A stretch of DNA of 64,000 nucleotides from Ichthyophis bannanicus (GCA_033557465.1 CM066033.1:908636808-908700807), one strand, 5' to 3'; shown: positions 44,591 through 55,736, numbered from the stretch's first letter. The notes: generated from the letters alone by a model not told the origin. Numbers and translations are program-made.

Positions 44591-45849
44591 AATGACAAGT
44601 ATGTGCCTTCAAGTCCATGCTGACTCTTGGTCACACAGCAGCCCCTGGGTTTTCTTGGCAAGATCTAACCAAAAGTAGATTGCCAGGCCTTTTCTTCTGA
44701 GGCAACTCAGGGTGAAGTGACTTGCCCAAGGCCACAAGGAGTGCCAGAGAGAAATGAACACAGAGCTCTGGGGTGCTAGACTGTTGTTCTAACCAGGGGC
44801 GGCCCAAGGGGGGGGCGGGGCCATTTGCGGAGACTTGGTGCGGGGCCTCATTTGCATAAGAGGCCTCCTTTGCATAAATATTTGCATAATGCTACCATAT
44901 ACTAACTTTTAGTAAACATGCCTCTTAATGAGTGTATGGATAAAGAAAGACTAAAAGATTTCTACATTACTATAATCCAGTGCCAACTGCCAGACACATT
45001 AGGAACTACTACAAACACTGCCCATTTAGAACCCATAGCAAACCCGCCGTATCCTAACAGCACTACCAGGACTCACAAAGCACCATACTCTACCTATCAT
45101 AAGGAAACACTGCAAATATTAAACCAATACATTTCAGAGAACAACAATACATGACCTACTGGGGAAAGAGAACAAGTGGCAATGTCAAATAGGAATTACA
45201 TAAACAGAATACCTCAGCTCAATTACACATGCAGAACATAGACCATCACCAAACAAGGAATCACAATTTAGAAATAGGAAGACAATAATTAAACTGGGAA
45301 CCTCAAAAGCCAAACTTGGAATGTACAACAACACTGTAGAAATAAAACTATAAAATTAATTTCCTCTTGTACTAAACAAAGCGCAGACGTTAATGATGCA
45401 CATTTCCCAGAGCTGACATATTCCAATTAATAAATTCAAAATAAAGAGATATTTTCCTACCTTTTGTGCATTTCTTTCAGCTGCAATTGCTCCAGCCACT
45501 TTCTTCTGGTTTCTTCGTGTCTTCTGCTAACTGTCCATCGTCTGCTGTCCATTTGTCCTTTCTTCTCTCCTAGTTTTTTTCCATTCTCTCTCTACATCTA
45601 CTTTAACATACTAATCTTTCTCCTTTTGCTCTTTCCTCATTCCTGTTTCATCCACTAAAATTTTACCCCTCCATCCTCAATCCCCACTTACTCTCCCAAT
45701 ACCCGGCCAATTGTAGATTTTTCATCCCTCCCACACAAAATATTTTTCCCCTCTCCATTTTACTCTCCCAGCCCCATCCCATTCTAATCCTCCCCCAACA
45801 TCAGCTCCCTTCTAGTTCCAGCCTCACCCAGCATCCATTCCCTTCTAGT

Positions 45850-47065
45850 CCCTGCATCAGCCCATTTCCAGTCCTAACCCCCCAACCCAATACCAGTCCT
45901 AGCCCCCCCCATCACCCCATTTTCAGTTTAAGCCCCCCCTATAACCCATTACCAGTCCTAACCCCCCCATCAGCCTACTTCCAGTCCTAACCCCATCAGC
46001 CCATTTCCAGTCAGCCCCCCATAGCCCATTGCCAGTCCTACCCCCCCCCATCAGCCCACAGCCCATTACCAGTCCTAACCCCATCAGCCCACCTCAAGTC
46101 CTAACCCCTCCCCATCAGCCCATTTCCTGTCCTAGCCCCCCCATAGCCCATTATCAGTCCTACCCCCCCCACAGCCCACTACCAGTCCTAACCCCATCAG
46201 CCCACCTCAAGTGCTAACCCTTCCCCATCAGCCCATTTCCTGTCCTAGCCACCTCATAGCCCATTATCAGTCCTAACCCCCCCATAGACCATTACCAGTC
46301 CTAACCCCCCATCAGCCCACAGCCCATTACCAGTCCTAACCCCCCCAACAGCCCACAGCCCATTACCAGTCCTAACCCCCCCCATCAGCCTACTTCCAGT
46401 CCTATCCCCATCAGCCCATTTCCAGTCAGCCCCCCATAGCCCATTGCCAGTACTAACCCCCCCATCAGCCCACAGCCCATTACCAGTCCTAACCCCATCA
46501 GCCCACCTCAAGTCCTAACCCCTCCCCATCAGCCCATTTCCTGTCCTAGCCCTCCCATAGCCCATTATCAGTCCTAACCCCCCATAGCACATTACCAGAC
46601 AGCCCCCATCATCCCACAGCCCATTACCAGTACTAACCCCCCCAACAGCTCATAGCCCATTACCAGTCCTAACCCCATGAGCCCATTTCCTGTCCTAGCC
46701 CCCCCCATAGCCCATTATCAGTCCTACCCCCCCCCCCACAGCCCACTACCAGTCATAACCCCATCAGGCCACCTCAAGTGCTAACCCTTCCCCATCAGCC
46801 CATTTCCTGTCCTAGCCCCCTCATAGCCCATTATCAGTCCTAACCCCCCATAGACCATTACCAGTCCTAACCCCCCATCAGCCCACAGCCCATTACCAGT
46901 CCTAACCCCATCAACCCACCTCCAGTCTTAACCCCCAGCCCATTTCCAGTCCTAGCCCCCCAATAGCCCATTACCAGCCCTAGCCCCTCCCCCATCAACC
47001 CACAGCCCACTCAAGTCAAGTCCTAACCCCCTCCACAGCCCATTACCAGTCCTAACCCCCCCCCC
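45850..47065. repeat. C-rich minisatellite of hAT-like copy 2
   Basis: Units based on AGCCCATTACCAGTCCTAAC with C runs, plus longer higher-order blocks; for example the run from CCCACCTCAAGTCC to CCCATTATCAG recurs at about 46089, 46200, 46505 and 46770. It corresponds to the arrays at 17420 and 23020. Confidence 0.85.
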
Positions 47066-47106
47066 CATCCGCTCAAGGAAAATTTAAAAAAAAAAAAAAA
47101 AAAAAA

Positions 47107-47492
47107 AGCTGGCTGCTACCGCTGCCGCTGCCGCCGCAGCAGCAGCAGAATGGAGTGTCCCGCGGGGCCCCCTCTGCCCGGCTGAGTCCCTCCCTCTGCG
47201 ACGGCTGAGCCCCTCTGTGCCGGCTTTCAGATTTGCGTAGGGAGTGTGTCTCCCTCGCGTCTCTGTTAAGCCCGCAGGGGCTGATGGGAAATGTCCCATC
47301 TGCCCCTGCACGCTTAACAGAGACGCGAGGAAGACACTCTCCCTTCGCAAATCTGAAAGCCGGCACAGAGGGGCTCAGCCATTGCAGAGGGAGGGAGGGA
47401 AGGAGGGACTCAGCCGGGAAGAGGGGGCCCCGCGGGACACTCCATTCTGCCACTGCCACGGCGGCAGTAGCAGTGGTAGCAGCCAGCTTTTT
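47107..47492. repeat. Palindrome of hAT-like copy 2, arms about 185 bp
   Basis: Imperfect inverted repeat centred near 47291 (GATGGGAAATGTCCCATC). The arms run from GCTGGCTGCTACCGC to GGTAGCAGCCAGC. It matches the palindrome of copy 1 in position and in sub-blocks (GGAGTGTCCCGCGGGGCCCC, CTGAAAGCCGGC). Confidence 0.8.
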
Positions 47493-47539
47493 TTTTTAAA
47501 TTTAATTTTGAAAAAAAAAGCAGAATGAAGCATCGCATT

Positions 47540-47722
47540 AACAACTTTAATACATGACTCCAGACCTGGTGCAAACAAGAAGGATTCAGATTTATTGGCA
47601 ACTGGGGCAACAGATGGACCAACAAGAGACTATACTGTGCTGATGGACTACATCTCTCTGTCGCAGGGAAAAGAAACCTAAGTGAAAAATTCAGGCAGTA
47701 TGTGGATATGCATTTAAACTAG
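47540..47722 (+). pseudogene. CR1 ORF1 C-terminus (SGNH-type esterase)
   Basis: The frame reads FIGNWGNRWTNKRLYCADGL then HLSVAGKRNLSEKFRQYVDM and stops at 47720-47722. ADGLHLS is the DxxH block of the esterase domain found in CR1 ORF1. One upstream TGA (about 47557) interrupts it. The 5' part of ORF1 is missing. Confidence 0.7.
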
Positions 47723-47835
47723 GAAAAGGGGGTGACGGATGTGGAAGGTCAACATCTGCATGCCACCCCCTGCAAAAGCAGAACATCAGAAACAGCCACA
47801 CTCTTAAACCACACATCAAAAACAAGTGGGAAGAA

Positions 47836-48521
47836 GTGGGCAGAATAAAATCAATGCAAAATACACACAAGCCAGGTAAATGCTGGAAAGCAATGAGCAC
47901 AAATGCTCGAAGCATAGCCAAAAAAATTTCAGACCTGGAAGCCCTAATGGTGGAAACGGATTTGGACATCGTGGCCGTTACGGAAACATGGTTTAATGAA
48001 TCGCATGATTGGGATATAGCCATAGCTGCTATAATCTATTCAGAAGAGACAGAGAAAATGGAAAAGGAGGAGGAGTAGCCTTGTATGTCAAAAGCAGTAT
48101 TAAAGCTTCTGAAATGCAGGGAACATGGGGAAAAGAAGAAGTGCTGTGGAATGCGTTGGAAAGAGGAGATGGCACTGTCATCCATACTGCTGTAGTCTAC
48201 AGACCTCCGACTCAAATTGAAGAGAGAGATAACGAATTGATTATAGATATTGCCAAGATAGCAACAAAGGGGGAAGCAATCATATTAGGTGACTTTAATC
48301 TACCTGATGTGGATTGGATTACTCCTTCTGCACATCTGGAAAGAAGCAAAAAAATTGTGGATGCTCTCCAAGATGCATTACTTAGACAAATGGTGATGGA
48401 ACCAACCAGGGAAAGCTCAACGCTGGATGTAGTGCTTACCAACAGTGATAACGTGTCAAATGTCTGCGTGAGTGCCCCTGTGAGCAACAGCGACCATCAC
48501 ACGGTGTGTGGTTTGAGATAA
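47836..48521 (+). pseudogene. CR1 ORF2 endonuclease domain, two frameshifts
   Basis: 47836-48030 reads STNARSIAKKISDLEALMVE, then DIVAVTETWFNESHDW. After a 1-nt loss near 48031 the next frame continues GGGVALYVKSS, VVYRPPTQ, IILGDFNLPDVDW, STLDVVLTN and SNSDHHTV. All the blocks of an apurinic-type endonuclease are present (ETW, YRPP, GDFN, SDH). A GTGTG slippage near 48497 shifts into the RT frame. The enzyme would nick target DNA for target-primed reverse transcription. Confidence 0.85.
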
Positions 48522-50593
48522 AAGCCATGGTACAGGCCAATCATAGCAAGCTCAAAATCCTAAACTTCAAAAACACTGACTTCAATAAAATGGCCGAGTA
48601 CTTAAAGGAGGAGATGACGGGGTGGAAGGAGATAAGGGAAGTGGAATTGCAATGGACTAAACTAAAGGCGGCAATAAAAGGGGCAACAGATAAATATGTA
48701 AGAAAAATAAATAAAAATAAGAGGAGAAGGAAACCTATTTGGTTTTCCAAAGAGCTGGCTGCGCAAATAAAGGCAAAAAACACAGCTTTCGCAAAATTCA
48801 AAAGCTTGCAAACAGAAGAACACAGAAATGAATACAGGATCCAACTCAAAGAGTCTAAAAGAGTAATAAGGATAGCAAAATCAAAGGCAGAAGAAAAGAT
48901 GGCTAAAGATGTTAAGGGTGGCAACAAAACTTTCTTCAGGTATATTCAGGAAAGGAAGAAGATCAGAGTTGGAATTGCAGGACTCAGAAGTGCTGGGAAA
49001 GGACTCGTGAAAAGTGACACTGAAAAAGCAAAATTGCTAAACAAATACTTCTGCTCTGTTTTTACTAAAGAAGATCCTGGAGATGGACCAGCTGTGACTC
49101 CCAAATATAAAAATAGGACTGAAGTAGATACCACACCATTCACAGAAGATGAGGTGTTAGAACAACTTGCTAAACTGAAAGTGGACAAAGCCATGGGACC
49201 AGATGGGATACATCCCAGGATACTGAAAGAGTTCAGAGAGGTTCTTGCAGGACCATTAAAGGATGTCTTCAACAGATCCTTGGAAACAGGAGTGGTTCCT
49301 CAGGACTGGAGAATGGCTAATGTTGTACCTCTACACAAAAGTGGTGACAGAGAAGAAGTGTCAAATTACAGGCCCGTGAGCCTTACCTCGGTGGCAGGAA
49401 AAGTAAGGCAACATGGTTTTACCGAAGGACGGTCTTGCCAAACAAATCTGATTGAGTTCTTTGATTGGGTGACCAAGGAACTAGATCTGGGGCATGCAAT
49501 GGATGTCATCTATCTGGATTTCAGCAAAGCCTTTGATACTGTTCCTCATAGGAGGCTTGTCAATAAACTCAGTAGCTTGGGGATGGGTCCCAAGATAGTA
49601 AACTGGATTAGAAATTGGTTGACTGACAGACAACAGAGGGTGATGGTACATGGAGCTCACTCGGATGAGAGGAAGGTGATTAGCGGGGTGCCTAAGGGTT
49701 CGGTCCTGGGCCCGGCACTGTTCAATATATTTGTGAGTGATATTGCTGAAGGACTGAATGGAAAAGTCTGTCTTTTTGCAGATGACACAAAAATTTGCAA
49801 CAGAGTGGACTCCCCCGAGGGAGTGGATAACATGAGGAAAGATCTACAAAAGCTGGAAGACTGGTCTAATGCTTGGCAACTGCGATTTAATGTGAAAAAG
49901 CGCAGTGTCATACACTTGGGTAGCAGAAATCCAAGGGAAAAATACACAATAGGGGGTGAGAGGTTGGTATGCACGGTTCAGGAGAAAGACCTTGGTGTGA
50001 TTATCTCTGATGATCTCAAGGTGGCAAAACAGTGCGACAAGGCGGTGGCAAAAGCCAGGAGGATGTTGGGCTGCATACAAAGAGGGATTACCAGCAGAAA
50101 GGAAGAGGTACTTATGCCACTGTACAAGTCGCTGGTAAGGCCTCACTTGGAATACTGTGTTCAGTTTTGGAGGCCATATCTTGCAAAAGATGTAAAAAGA
50201 CTGGAAACTGTTCAGAGAAAGGCGACCAAAATGATTTGGAGCCTGCGTCAGAAGCCTTATGAGAAGAGACTTGAAGACCTAAATATGTACACTTTGGAGG
50301 AGAGGAGGGACAGGGGAGATATGATTCAGACCTTTAAATACTTAAAGAGAAATGATGAACAAACAAACCTCTTCCAAAGACGGGGAAGCTGTAAAACTAG
50401 AGGGCATAACATGAAGCTGCAAGGTGGTAAATTGAAAGGCAATGTCAGGAAATATTTCTTCACTGAAAGGGTGGTGGATGCCTGGAATGCTCTCCCAATG
50501 GAAGTGGTGAGGGCAAACACGGTGATGGAATTCAAAACGGCATGGGACAAACACAGTGGATCCCTTTACAGCAACAGGATAAAAGCAAAATAA
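48506..50593 (+). pseudogene. CR1 ORF2 reverse transcriptase, long open frame with internal deletion
   Basis: A 695-codon open frame that continues the endonuclease (WFEIKAMV follows SDHHTV, so the apparent start codon is only the frame edge). RT blocks include KVDKAMGPDGIHPRILKEF, VVPLHKSGDREEVSNYRPVS, VIYLDFSKAFDTVPH, GVPKGSVLGPALFNIFVSD and the catalytic FADDTKI (49773). The C-terminal region has LVRPHLEYCVQFW and FTERVVDAWNALP. After SLTSVAGKV (about 49404) the frame jumps directly to RQHGFTEGRSC; about 20 residues usually found between these motifs are missing without a frameshift. That likely inactivates the enzyme. Confidence 0.85.
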
Positions 50594-50905
50594 ACGGTAC
50601 CATCTAACTTCTGAACTATCTAGCATCTGAACAAATAAGGGTGTCCTACATGGAGTGGTAGGTTCACCCCTAAACAGAAACAAAAACATGGGGAGGGGTG
50701 GCCTGCACAGAGCGACAGGTGCACCTACTCTTGCCATCTTGCTGGGCAGACTAGATGGACCATGCTGGTCTTTATCTGCCATCACTTACTATGTTACTAT
50801 GTTCTTTGCGCGGGGCCCCCTGAAACGCGGGGCCCTGTGCAAAAAACATTCTTGCTCAATGGACGGGCCGGCCCTGGTTCTAACCACTAGGCTAGTCCTC
50901 CTCAG

Positions 50906-51250
50906 TCTGTGCCTGCTAGTCTTCATAAATAGGCTAAAAATAGGTGTGTTTTGACAGCCTTAAATTAGATGCCCTGTTATAAAATGATTCTTTATGCTTC
51001 TGCTTCCCCAGACAGACACAGGTATGATTGCATTTTACCCTACTGAAGAACTTCCATGCTCAAAAGAAATTCCATCGGCAGAAAACTAAGCTCAGGTTGA
51101 ATTTAATCATACAGATATATTGGGCCAAACTGTCACATATGCAATGACCTCACAATTCATTTCTTTGTTTTGTTTTTTAAAAACATTAGCTGCTGAAAAG
51201 ACCCTTCTCATTCATGAAAAGAGAGCATCGTTTGTGTCATCATATTATCA
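50906..51250. other. No recognised feature
   Basis: Short AT-rich spacer; nothing recognised. Confidence 0.35.
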
Positions 51251-51254
51251 TTTT

Positions 51255-51480
51255 GGAGTGGAGGAGTAGCCTAGTAGAACACTGGCTTGGTAACCAAGCA
51301 ACCAGGGTTTCATTCCCACTGGCACTCCTTGTGGCCTTGGGCAAGTCACTTAACCCTCCATTGCCTCGGAAGAAAGGCCTGGCAATCTACTTCCGGTGAC
51401 ACTGCCAAGAAAACCCAGGTGCTTCTGGGTCGCCAGGAGTCAGGACTGACTCAAAGGCACACATTGCATTGCATTATCAT
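51255..51480 (+). mobile_element. tRNA-headed SINE, second type, with RTE-like tail
   Basis: Head GGAGGAGTAGCCTAGTAG and GGTTTCATTCCCACTG (B-box-like). Body CTTGTGGCCTTGGGCAAGTC then ACTTAACCCTCCATTGCCTC. Tail GTCGCCAGGAGTCAGGACTG then ACTCAAAGGCACACATTGC repeats. The tail resembles the 3' end of the RTE LINE at 30640 (GCCATGAGTCGACAATGACT then CGATGGCACTTAAC), unlike the L2-type tail of the SINE at 15575. Confidence 0.8.
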
Positions 51481-51489
51481 TTTAAAAAA

Positions 51490-52100
51490 GGGAGATTAGC
51501 TGTTTTAATATACAAAATAAAACGATTACTCAAATGATAGAATATTCAGTTTTACTTTTAAAGACCCTTCAGTAAAGGACACTGGTGGCTAATAGACTAA
51601 CTAACCTCAATTCCACTTTTACTATCAGTTTTATCAATCTCAGCAGGGATTTGAGCTACCATATGGACAGAAAAAAGAACAGAAAAATGCATCTTATTTT
51701 TTCTTGATTTAAAATTTTCTTTGAATTTAGATATTCATATATAGATCTCTGAAATGCCAAGTCTTCGGGGAGGGCTATTTCACAGGATTACCATTTGTTA
51801 AAGGCATGCAATAGATTATAGCATCAGGGTTCCAGACATTTTAAAAGCATCACAGAAGCAGAAATCTTGATAAAATCAGTGACCAAGGTCTATAATTCTT
51901 TATGTTTTCCTTCAAAACAAGAGTTCATATTTCATTTATGAAAGGTTATGATAAGAAAATAGCATGCTATTTTATATTCTAGTAGTGAAGGTTTGAAATC
52001 GGGTTACACGTGGTTTTAATTCATGCTTTGGGTGGTATGTGTGCTTTGGAAAATACCTTAAAGCAGGCATTTTCCTAGCTAAAAGATGGGCGGAACCGTT
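51490..52100. other. No recognised feature
   Basis: AT-rich, no ORF or repeat identified. Confidence 0.4.
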
Positions 52101-52104
52101 TCAC

Positions 52105-52677
52105 TAAAGTTTAAGGAGAGGAATGGCTAGCAGGAAAAAAGAGGTGATAGTGTCTCTATATAACTCCCTGGTAAGACCTCATTTGGAGTACCGTTTGCAA
52201 TCCTGGAGCCTGAACTTTCAAAAGGATGTAAACAGAATACAGTCAATCCAGAGGGTAGTTACTAAAACAGTTGGTGGTTTTCATCATGAAGCATATATAT
52301 ACTTTGGATGAAAGGCGAGTGAAGGGTGGTATGATAGAGACATTTAAATAGCTCCATGATATAAATGCACAGGAGGTGGCCCTCTGCAAATTGAAAAGAA
52401 GCTCTGGAACCAGTGGGCACAGGATGAAGGTGAAAGAGGATGGACTCAGGTGTAGTCTAAGGAAATATTTCTTTGCAGATAGAGTGGCGGATGAATGAGA
52501 GAACTTCCCAGTGGAGATGGCAGAGAAAAGGACTATATCTGAATTCAAAAAAGCATGGAACAAGCACAGAGGATTTCTAGGGGATAGGAAAGGATTGCAG
52601 AGCTTAGTATTTGGTATGAATGAGCAGACTTGATAGGCTGTATGGTCTCTATCTGCTGTCATTTTCTATTTTCTATG
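52105..52677 (+). mobile_element. CR1 LINE 3' end, degraded
   Basis: MASRKKEVIVSLYNSLVRPH, then EYRLQSW, match the RT C-terminal region of CR1 (compare LVRPHLEYCVQFW in the copy at 48506). Stop-riddled remains follow, ending with GTCATTTTCTATTTTCTATG, a CR1-type tandem 3' end. Confidence 0.75.
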
Positions 52678-52679
52678 AA

Positions 52680-53376
52680 CAAAAACCAGAATGCCTAGCA
52701 TACATTCTAAATCTGTCTGAATCAATGTTACTGTGTATGCACTAAAATAAGTGCATACATACATGAAAATAAAGAAATGTTAGATACAAATCAGGATTTT
52801 GTAGGTGTATATTGAATAGTTTTGTAAGATTTCCTCCATACACTATTTAGCACATTACCTTAGACGTGAAATTATAAGGATACTTTAGGAAATATGATGG
52901 AGGTGATGGGACTGCTAGAGCTGGTGATGTTTTGGGAGGTATGGAGTAAATAACAGGTGAGAAACAGAGGAGATGGCGAGTATGAGAGAGAAGAGAAGGC
53001 AGCAACAAACACTTGAATACATTCGAAAAATATTCCACTTTTGTCTCAAAGCAAAGACTGAGAACAATTGTTTCAACAGCTTTTGTACATTGCAGTGTAT
53101 AGGATACTATTATTTTAGAAGGCTTGTGCGGAATTTACATATGCACATAACAGATTTACATGTATAAATGGTGAAATGCTTCTAAGTAGCCATTTTAGAA
53201 AAGCTACTCCTTACACGTGCATGTCTGCAGTATGCATAGTTTTCAAAGGGCTATGATCCTGGTACGCCTGAAAAGTATGCATGTATTTCCTCTTTTTGCA
53301 AAAAAAATAAATAAATACACACGTACTTTATAAAATTTAGAACTAGCTTTTACACTTGCTCTGAGGCATATGCAAC
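52680..53376. other. No recognised feature
   Basis: AT-rich spacer, nothing recognised. Confidence 0.4.
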
Positions 53377-53378
53377 TA

Positions 53379-54574
53379 CCGTGTTTCCCTGAAAGTAAGA
53401 CCTATCCTGAAAATAAGACCTAGCACGTTTTCCTGTGATTACCGTAATATAAGCCCTACCCTGAAACTAAGACCTAGTGAAGATCATGGAGGAGGGCTGC
53501 CTTGTGTGTTCTTGAGTTAGGGGAATGCATTTTTAGATAAATAGGCATTGTTCCTTTTGGTCCCAATGCATTCATTTCAACCCTTTGTCCAGGTTCTAGG
53601 AAGCGTGTTTCTGATAGATCAGTTTCAGCCTAAATTCACTGCACTTTACATTAAGGTATTTTTTAACACTGAGTCGAAGAGAAACGTTGGTCACCTCCTA
53701 AAATATTACATTGTTGGATTCTGCACTAGCTGTGAATAAACTGGGGATACGGGAACTCAATCATAATGGACATGAACAGCACAGCATGAAGGAGAGCAAG
53801 CAGATAATATTTCTATCTGGGTATGAGAAGATAAAACAATCCAATACCGGTACTTCTACATCTGATGCTTATTTTTGATTGGGCCAAGTCTACCGGTATG
53901 TCTACAACGTTGGTGCAACTCAAGCTCCTTCTGCCATCCAGCACAAATGTTACGGAAAAGATCACTATGCTCATTCCCTCCTGGCCCCCTCACCTGTTGC
54001 AGATGATGCTGAAGCCCCAGTCCCACTGTTCACATTTTCTCCCATGATTTTCCTCCTCCCACCCCCATGCGTGAACACCGTCTCTTTCTCTCCACTTCTC
54101 GCCGACACGTGTCACGTTTACTAAGAGCAGAGCCCCGGTGTGATTTCCATGTCCGAATTTTCTTTCCAAGGCACAGGGGTTTCTGCAACGCGCTTCACGG
54201 GGGCCTTTCAAATCCATCACGTCCACGGGAGATTGTTACACACACGCCGAGAGGGGATGTATCCATCACGAAAAACGCGCAGTCTCCCGGCGTGGACCAG
54301 GAAGGCAGCCGCATTAACGAGGTGGTGTTTAGGGAGACAAAATACTTGCGACGAAGTTAGAGGGCAAGCTGGTGCTTCGGCTTCTCTTTCTCCCTCGGGC
54401 CCGCCTCCGCTCCGTCCTTATGCTCGGAGAAAAGAAAGAAACGCCGACGCCGATGTGGATTGTTGTATATGAAAAAAAAAATAAAAAATAAGCCCTACCC
54501 CGAAAATAAGCCCTAGTGCATCTTTTGGAGCAAAAATATATATAAGACCTGGTCTTATTTTCGGGGAAACACGG
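53379..54574. mobile_element. Mariner-type non-autonomous element, 1196 bp
   Basis: Inverted ends CCGTGTTTCCCTGAAAGTA and TATTTTCGGGGAAACACGG are flanked by TA (53377-53378 and 54575-54576). Subterminal repeats of AAAATAAGACCTAG / AAAATAAGCCCTAG are present on both sides. The interior (53990-54440) is unusually GC- and CpG-rich for this window and contains no transposase; it could be captured sequence. Confidence 0.75.
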
Positions 54575-54764
54575 TATCAGCTAAATGTTCATTTTAACTT
54601 GTGGCTGGAGGAGTGATGGGGTCAGGGAAGGAGGAGGCAATAGTATTTATTTCTCTGGCAATGAGAAACACCTCAACATTGCAACATTGGGAGTTTGTAG
54701 CTTCATCCTTAAACGGCTGTCCTGTAGGTACAGTTTGTATAATCTAGCATGCACATATGTAAAT

Positions 54765-54766
54765 GG

Positions 54767-54827
<61 letters not shown>

Positions 54828-54848
54828 ATCCAAAATTGCCATTTACAC
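54765..54848. repeat. (AT)n microsatellite inside a short inverted repeat
   Basis: About 55 bp of pure AT repeat, bracketed by ATGTAAATGGCAAT on the left and ATTGCCATTTACACAT on the right. Together they could form a cruciform. The translated ORFs here are only (IY)n repeats. Confidence 0.9.
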
Positions 54849-54894
54849 ATGAAAATATTGGCACTTATAGTACATGTTCATAACCCCGAGTGAG

Positions 54895-54957
54895 GTCATT
54901 TTATTGTAAACCGCCCTGCTGTTAATTTGAAGCACGGTATATCAAGCTTAATAAACA
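54895..54957 (+). mobile_element. L2-type tail fragment
   Basis: TTGTAAACCGCCCTG then CACGGTATATCAAGCTTAAT and AAAC repeats match the last 60 bases of the L2-like LINEs here. Confidence 0.65.
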
Positions 54958-54960
54958 AAC

Positions 54961-55275
54961 ATTCTTGTTTTTGTGATGCCTCATTTGAAAAACAGAGGGA
55001 CAGTTTGGGAGCCCTGCTTACATTGATATGATGGAGTTTGTTGTTAAAGTATTGTATTCTAGGTGTCTTCTGGGTGTGAACATCTGCAAGAACTTGGTGG
55101 TAATATGTATTTATTTAGATTTTGCAAATGCCTTTTCAGTGGTAGCTGAAAGTGAGTTACATTCAGCTACATTAAGAATTTCCCCTGCTCCTAAAGAGCT
55201 TACAAGGCACATACCAGCATTTTTTTGTGTTTGGCATCTTGAGTGGATGGATTAGCACAATATCCTGGCATCTAT
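54961..55275. other. No recognised feature
   Basis: Nothing recognised. Confidence 0.35.
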
Positions 55276-55279
55276 TTTT

Positions 55280-55725
55280 TCATAGGCCATGTAAGTTAGG
55301 TCTGCGGCTCCTCACGACCTTTCCTCTTATCTCACCCTACACTCCTCCTTAGAAACTCTTCTCCTCTGGCAGATCCCTATTATCTGTGCCATTCTCTGCC
55401 ACTGCCAACTTCAGGCTTCATTCATTCCACCTTTCTGCTCCATATGCCTGGAACACACTACCCAAGTCAATATATTGGGCTCCTTCTCTACCCCTCTTCA
55501 AATCCAGGCTAAACACTCACCTCTTCAAGGCTGCTTTTGGATCCTGATGCCCCTCATTCTCTTGTTTACTACTTATGTGTATCTTATCATACTCTAGTCT
55601 CCAGTTTTGTGATGTTGTTCATCTTGATTAGATTGTAAGCTCTGATGATCAGAGTCTGTCTCTTACACCTATATGTACTGTGCTGTGTATGCCTTGTAAT
55701 GCTATACAAATGATAAGTAGTAGTA
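55280..55725 (+). mobile_element. L2-type LINE 3' end
   Basis: Degraded ORF2 C-terminus (AWNTLPKSIYWAPS..., then FKSRLNTHLFKAAF-like after stops) followed by GATTGTAAGCTCTGATGATC, then TGTACTGTGCTGTGTATGCC and ACAAATGATAAGTAGTAGTAG. This tail type is distinct from the ACCGC-type tail and resembles the one at 56789-56900 on the minus strand. Confidence 0.75.
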
Positions 55726-55736
55726 GCAGAAAATAA

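Larger units (their letters stand above)
47519..50800 (+). mobile_element. CR1 LINE, 5'-truncated in ORF1
   Basis: Contains the C-terminus of ORF1 (SGNH-type esterase), a frameshifted endonuclease and a long open RT frame. It ends with GCTGGTCTTTATCTGCCATC and ACTATGTTACTATGTT, the short tandem 3' end typical of CR1. It is inserted in hAT-like copy 2. It is one of the best-preserved LINEs here. Confidence 0.85.
44794..50876 (+). mobile_element. Non-autonomous hAT-like element with minisatellite and palindrome (copy 2)
   Basis: Begins CAGGGGCGGCCCAAGG and ends GGGCCGGCCCTG, flanked by a perfect 8-bp duplication GTTCTAAC (44786-44793 and 50877-50884). The order is a 5' segment shared with copies 1 and 3 (44800-45845), a C-rich minisatellite (45850-47065), a palindrome (47107-47492), then the 3' subterminal hairpin and end (50800-50876). 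A CR1 LINE (about 47519-50800) is inserted just after the palindrome. No transposase is encoded. Confidence 0.85.
44594..50905 (-). mobile_element. tRNA-headed SINE, second type, split by hAT-like copy 2
   Basis: Minus-strand SINE in two parts: tail and body at 44594-44793 (AAGGCCTGGCAATCTACTTT; ...GAAGTGACTTGCCCAAGGCC on plus) and head at 50877-50905 (reverse of GAGGACTAGCCTAGTGGTTA). The hAT-like element inserted at GTTCTAAC, which is now duplicated. Same family as 51255-51480. Confidence 0.8.

Noticed and set aside
48541..48927. Hydrophobic minus-strand ORFs opposite the CR1 RT
   Set aside because: Antisense shadows of Lys/Glu-rich RT codons; the plus-strand RT motifs explain the region.
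54585..54893. Membrane-like ORFs with YIYIYIYI runs
   Set aside because: Translation of the (AT)n microsatellite.
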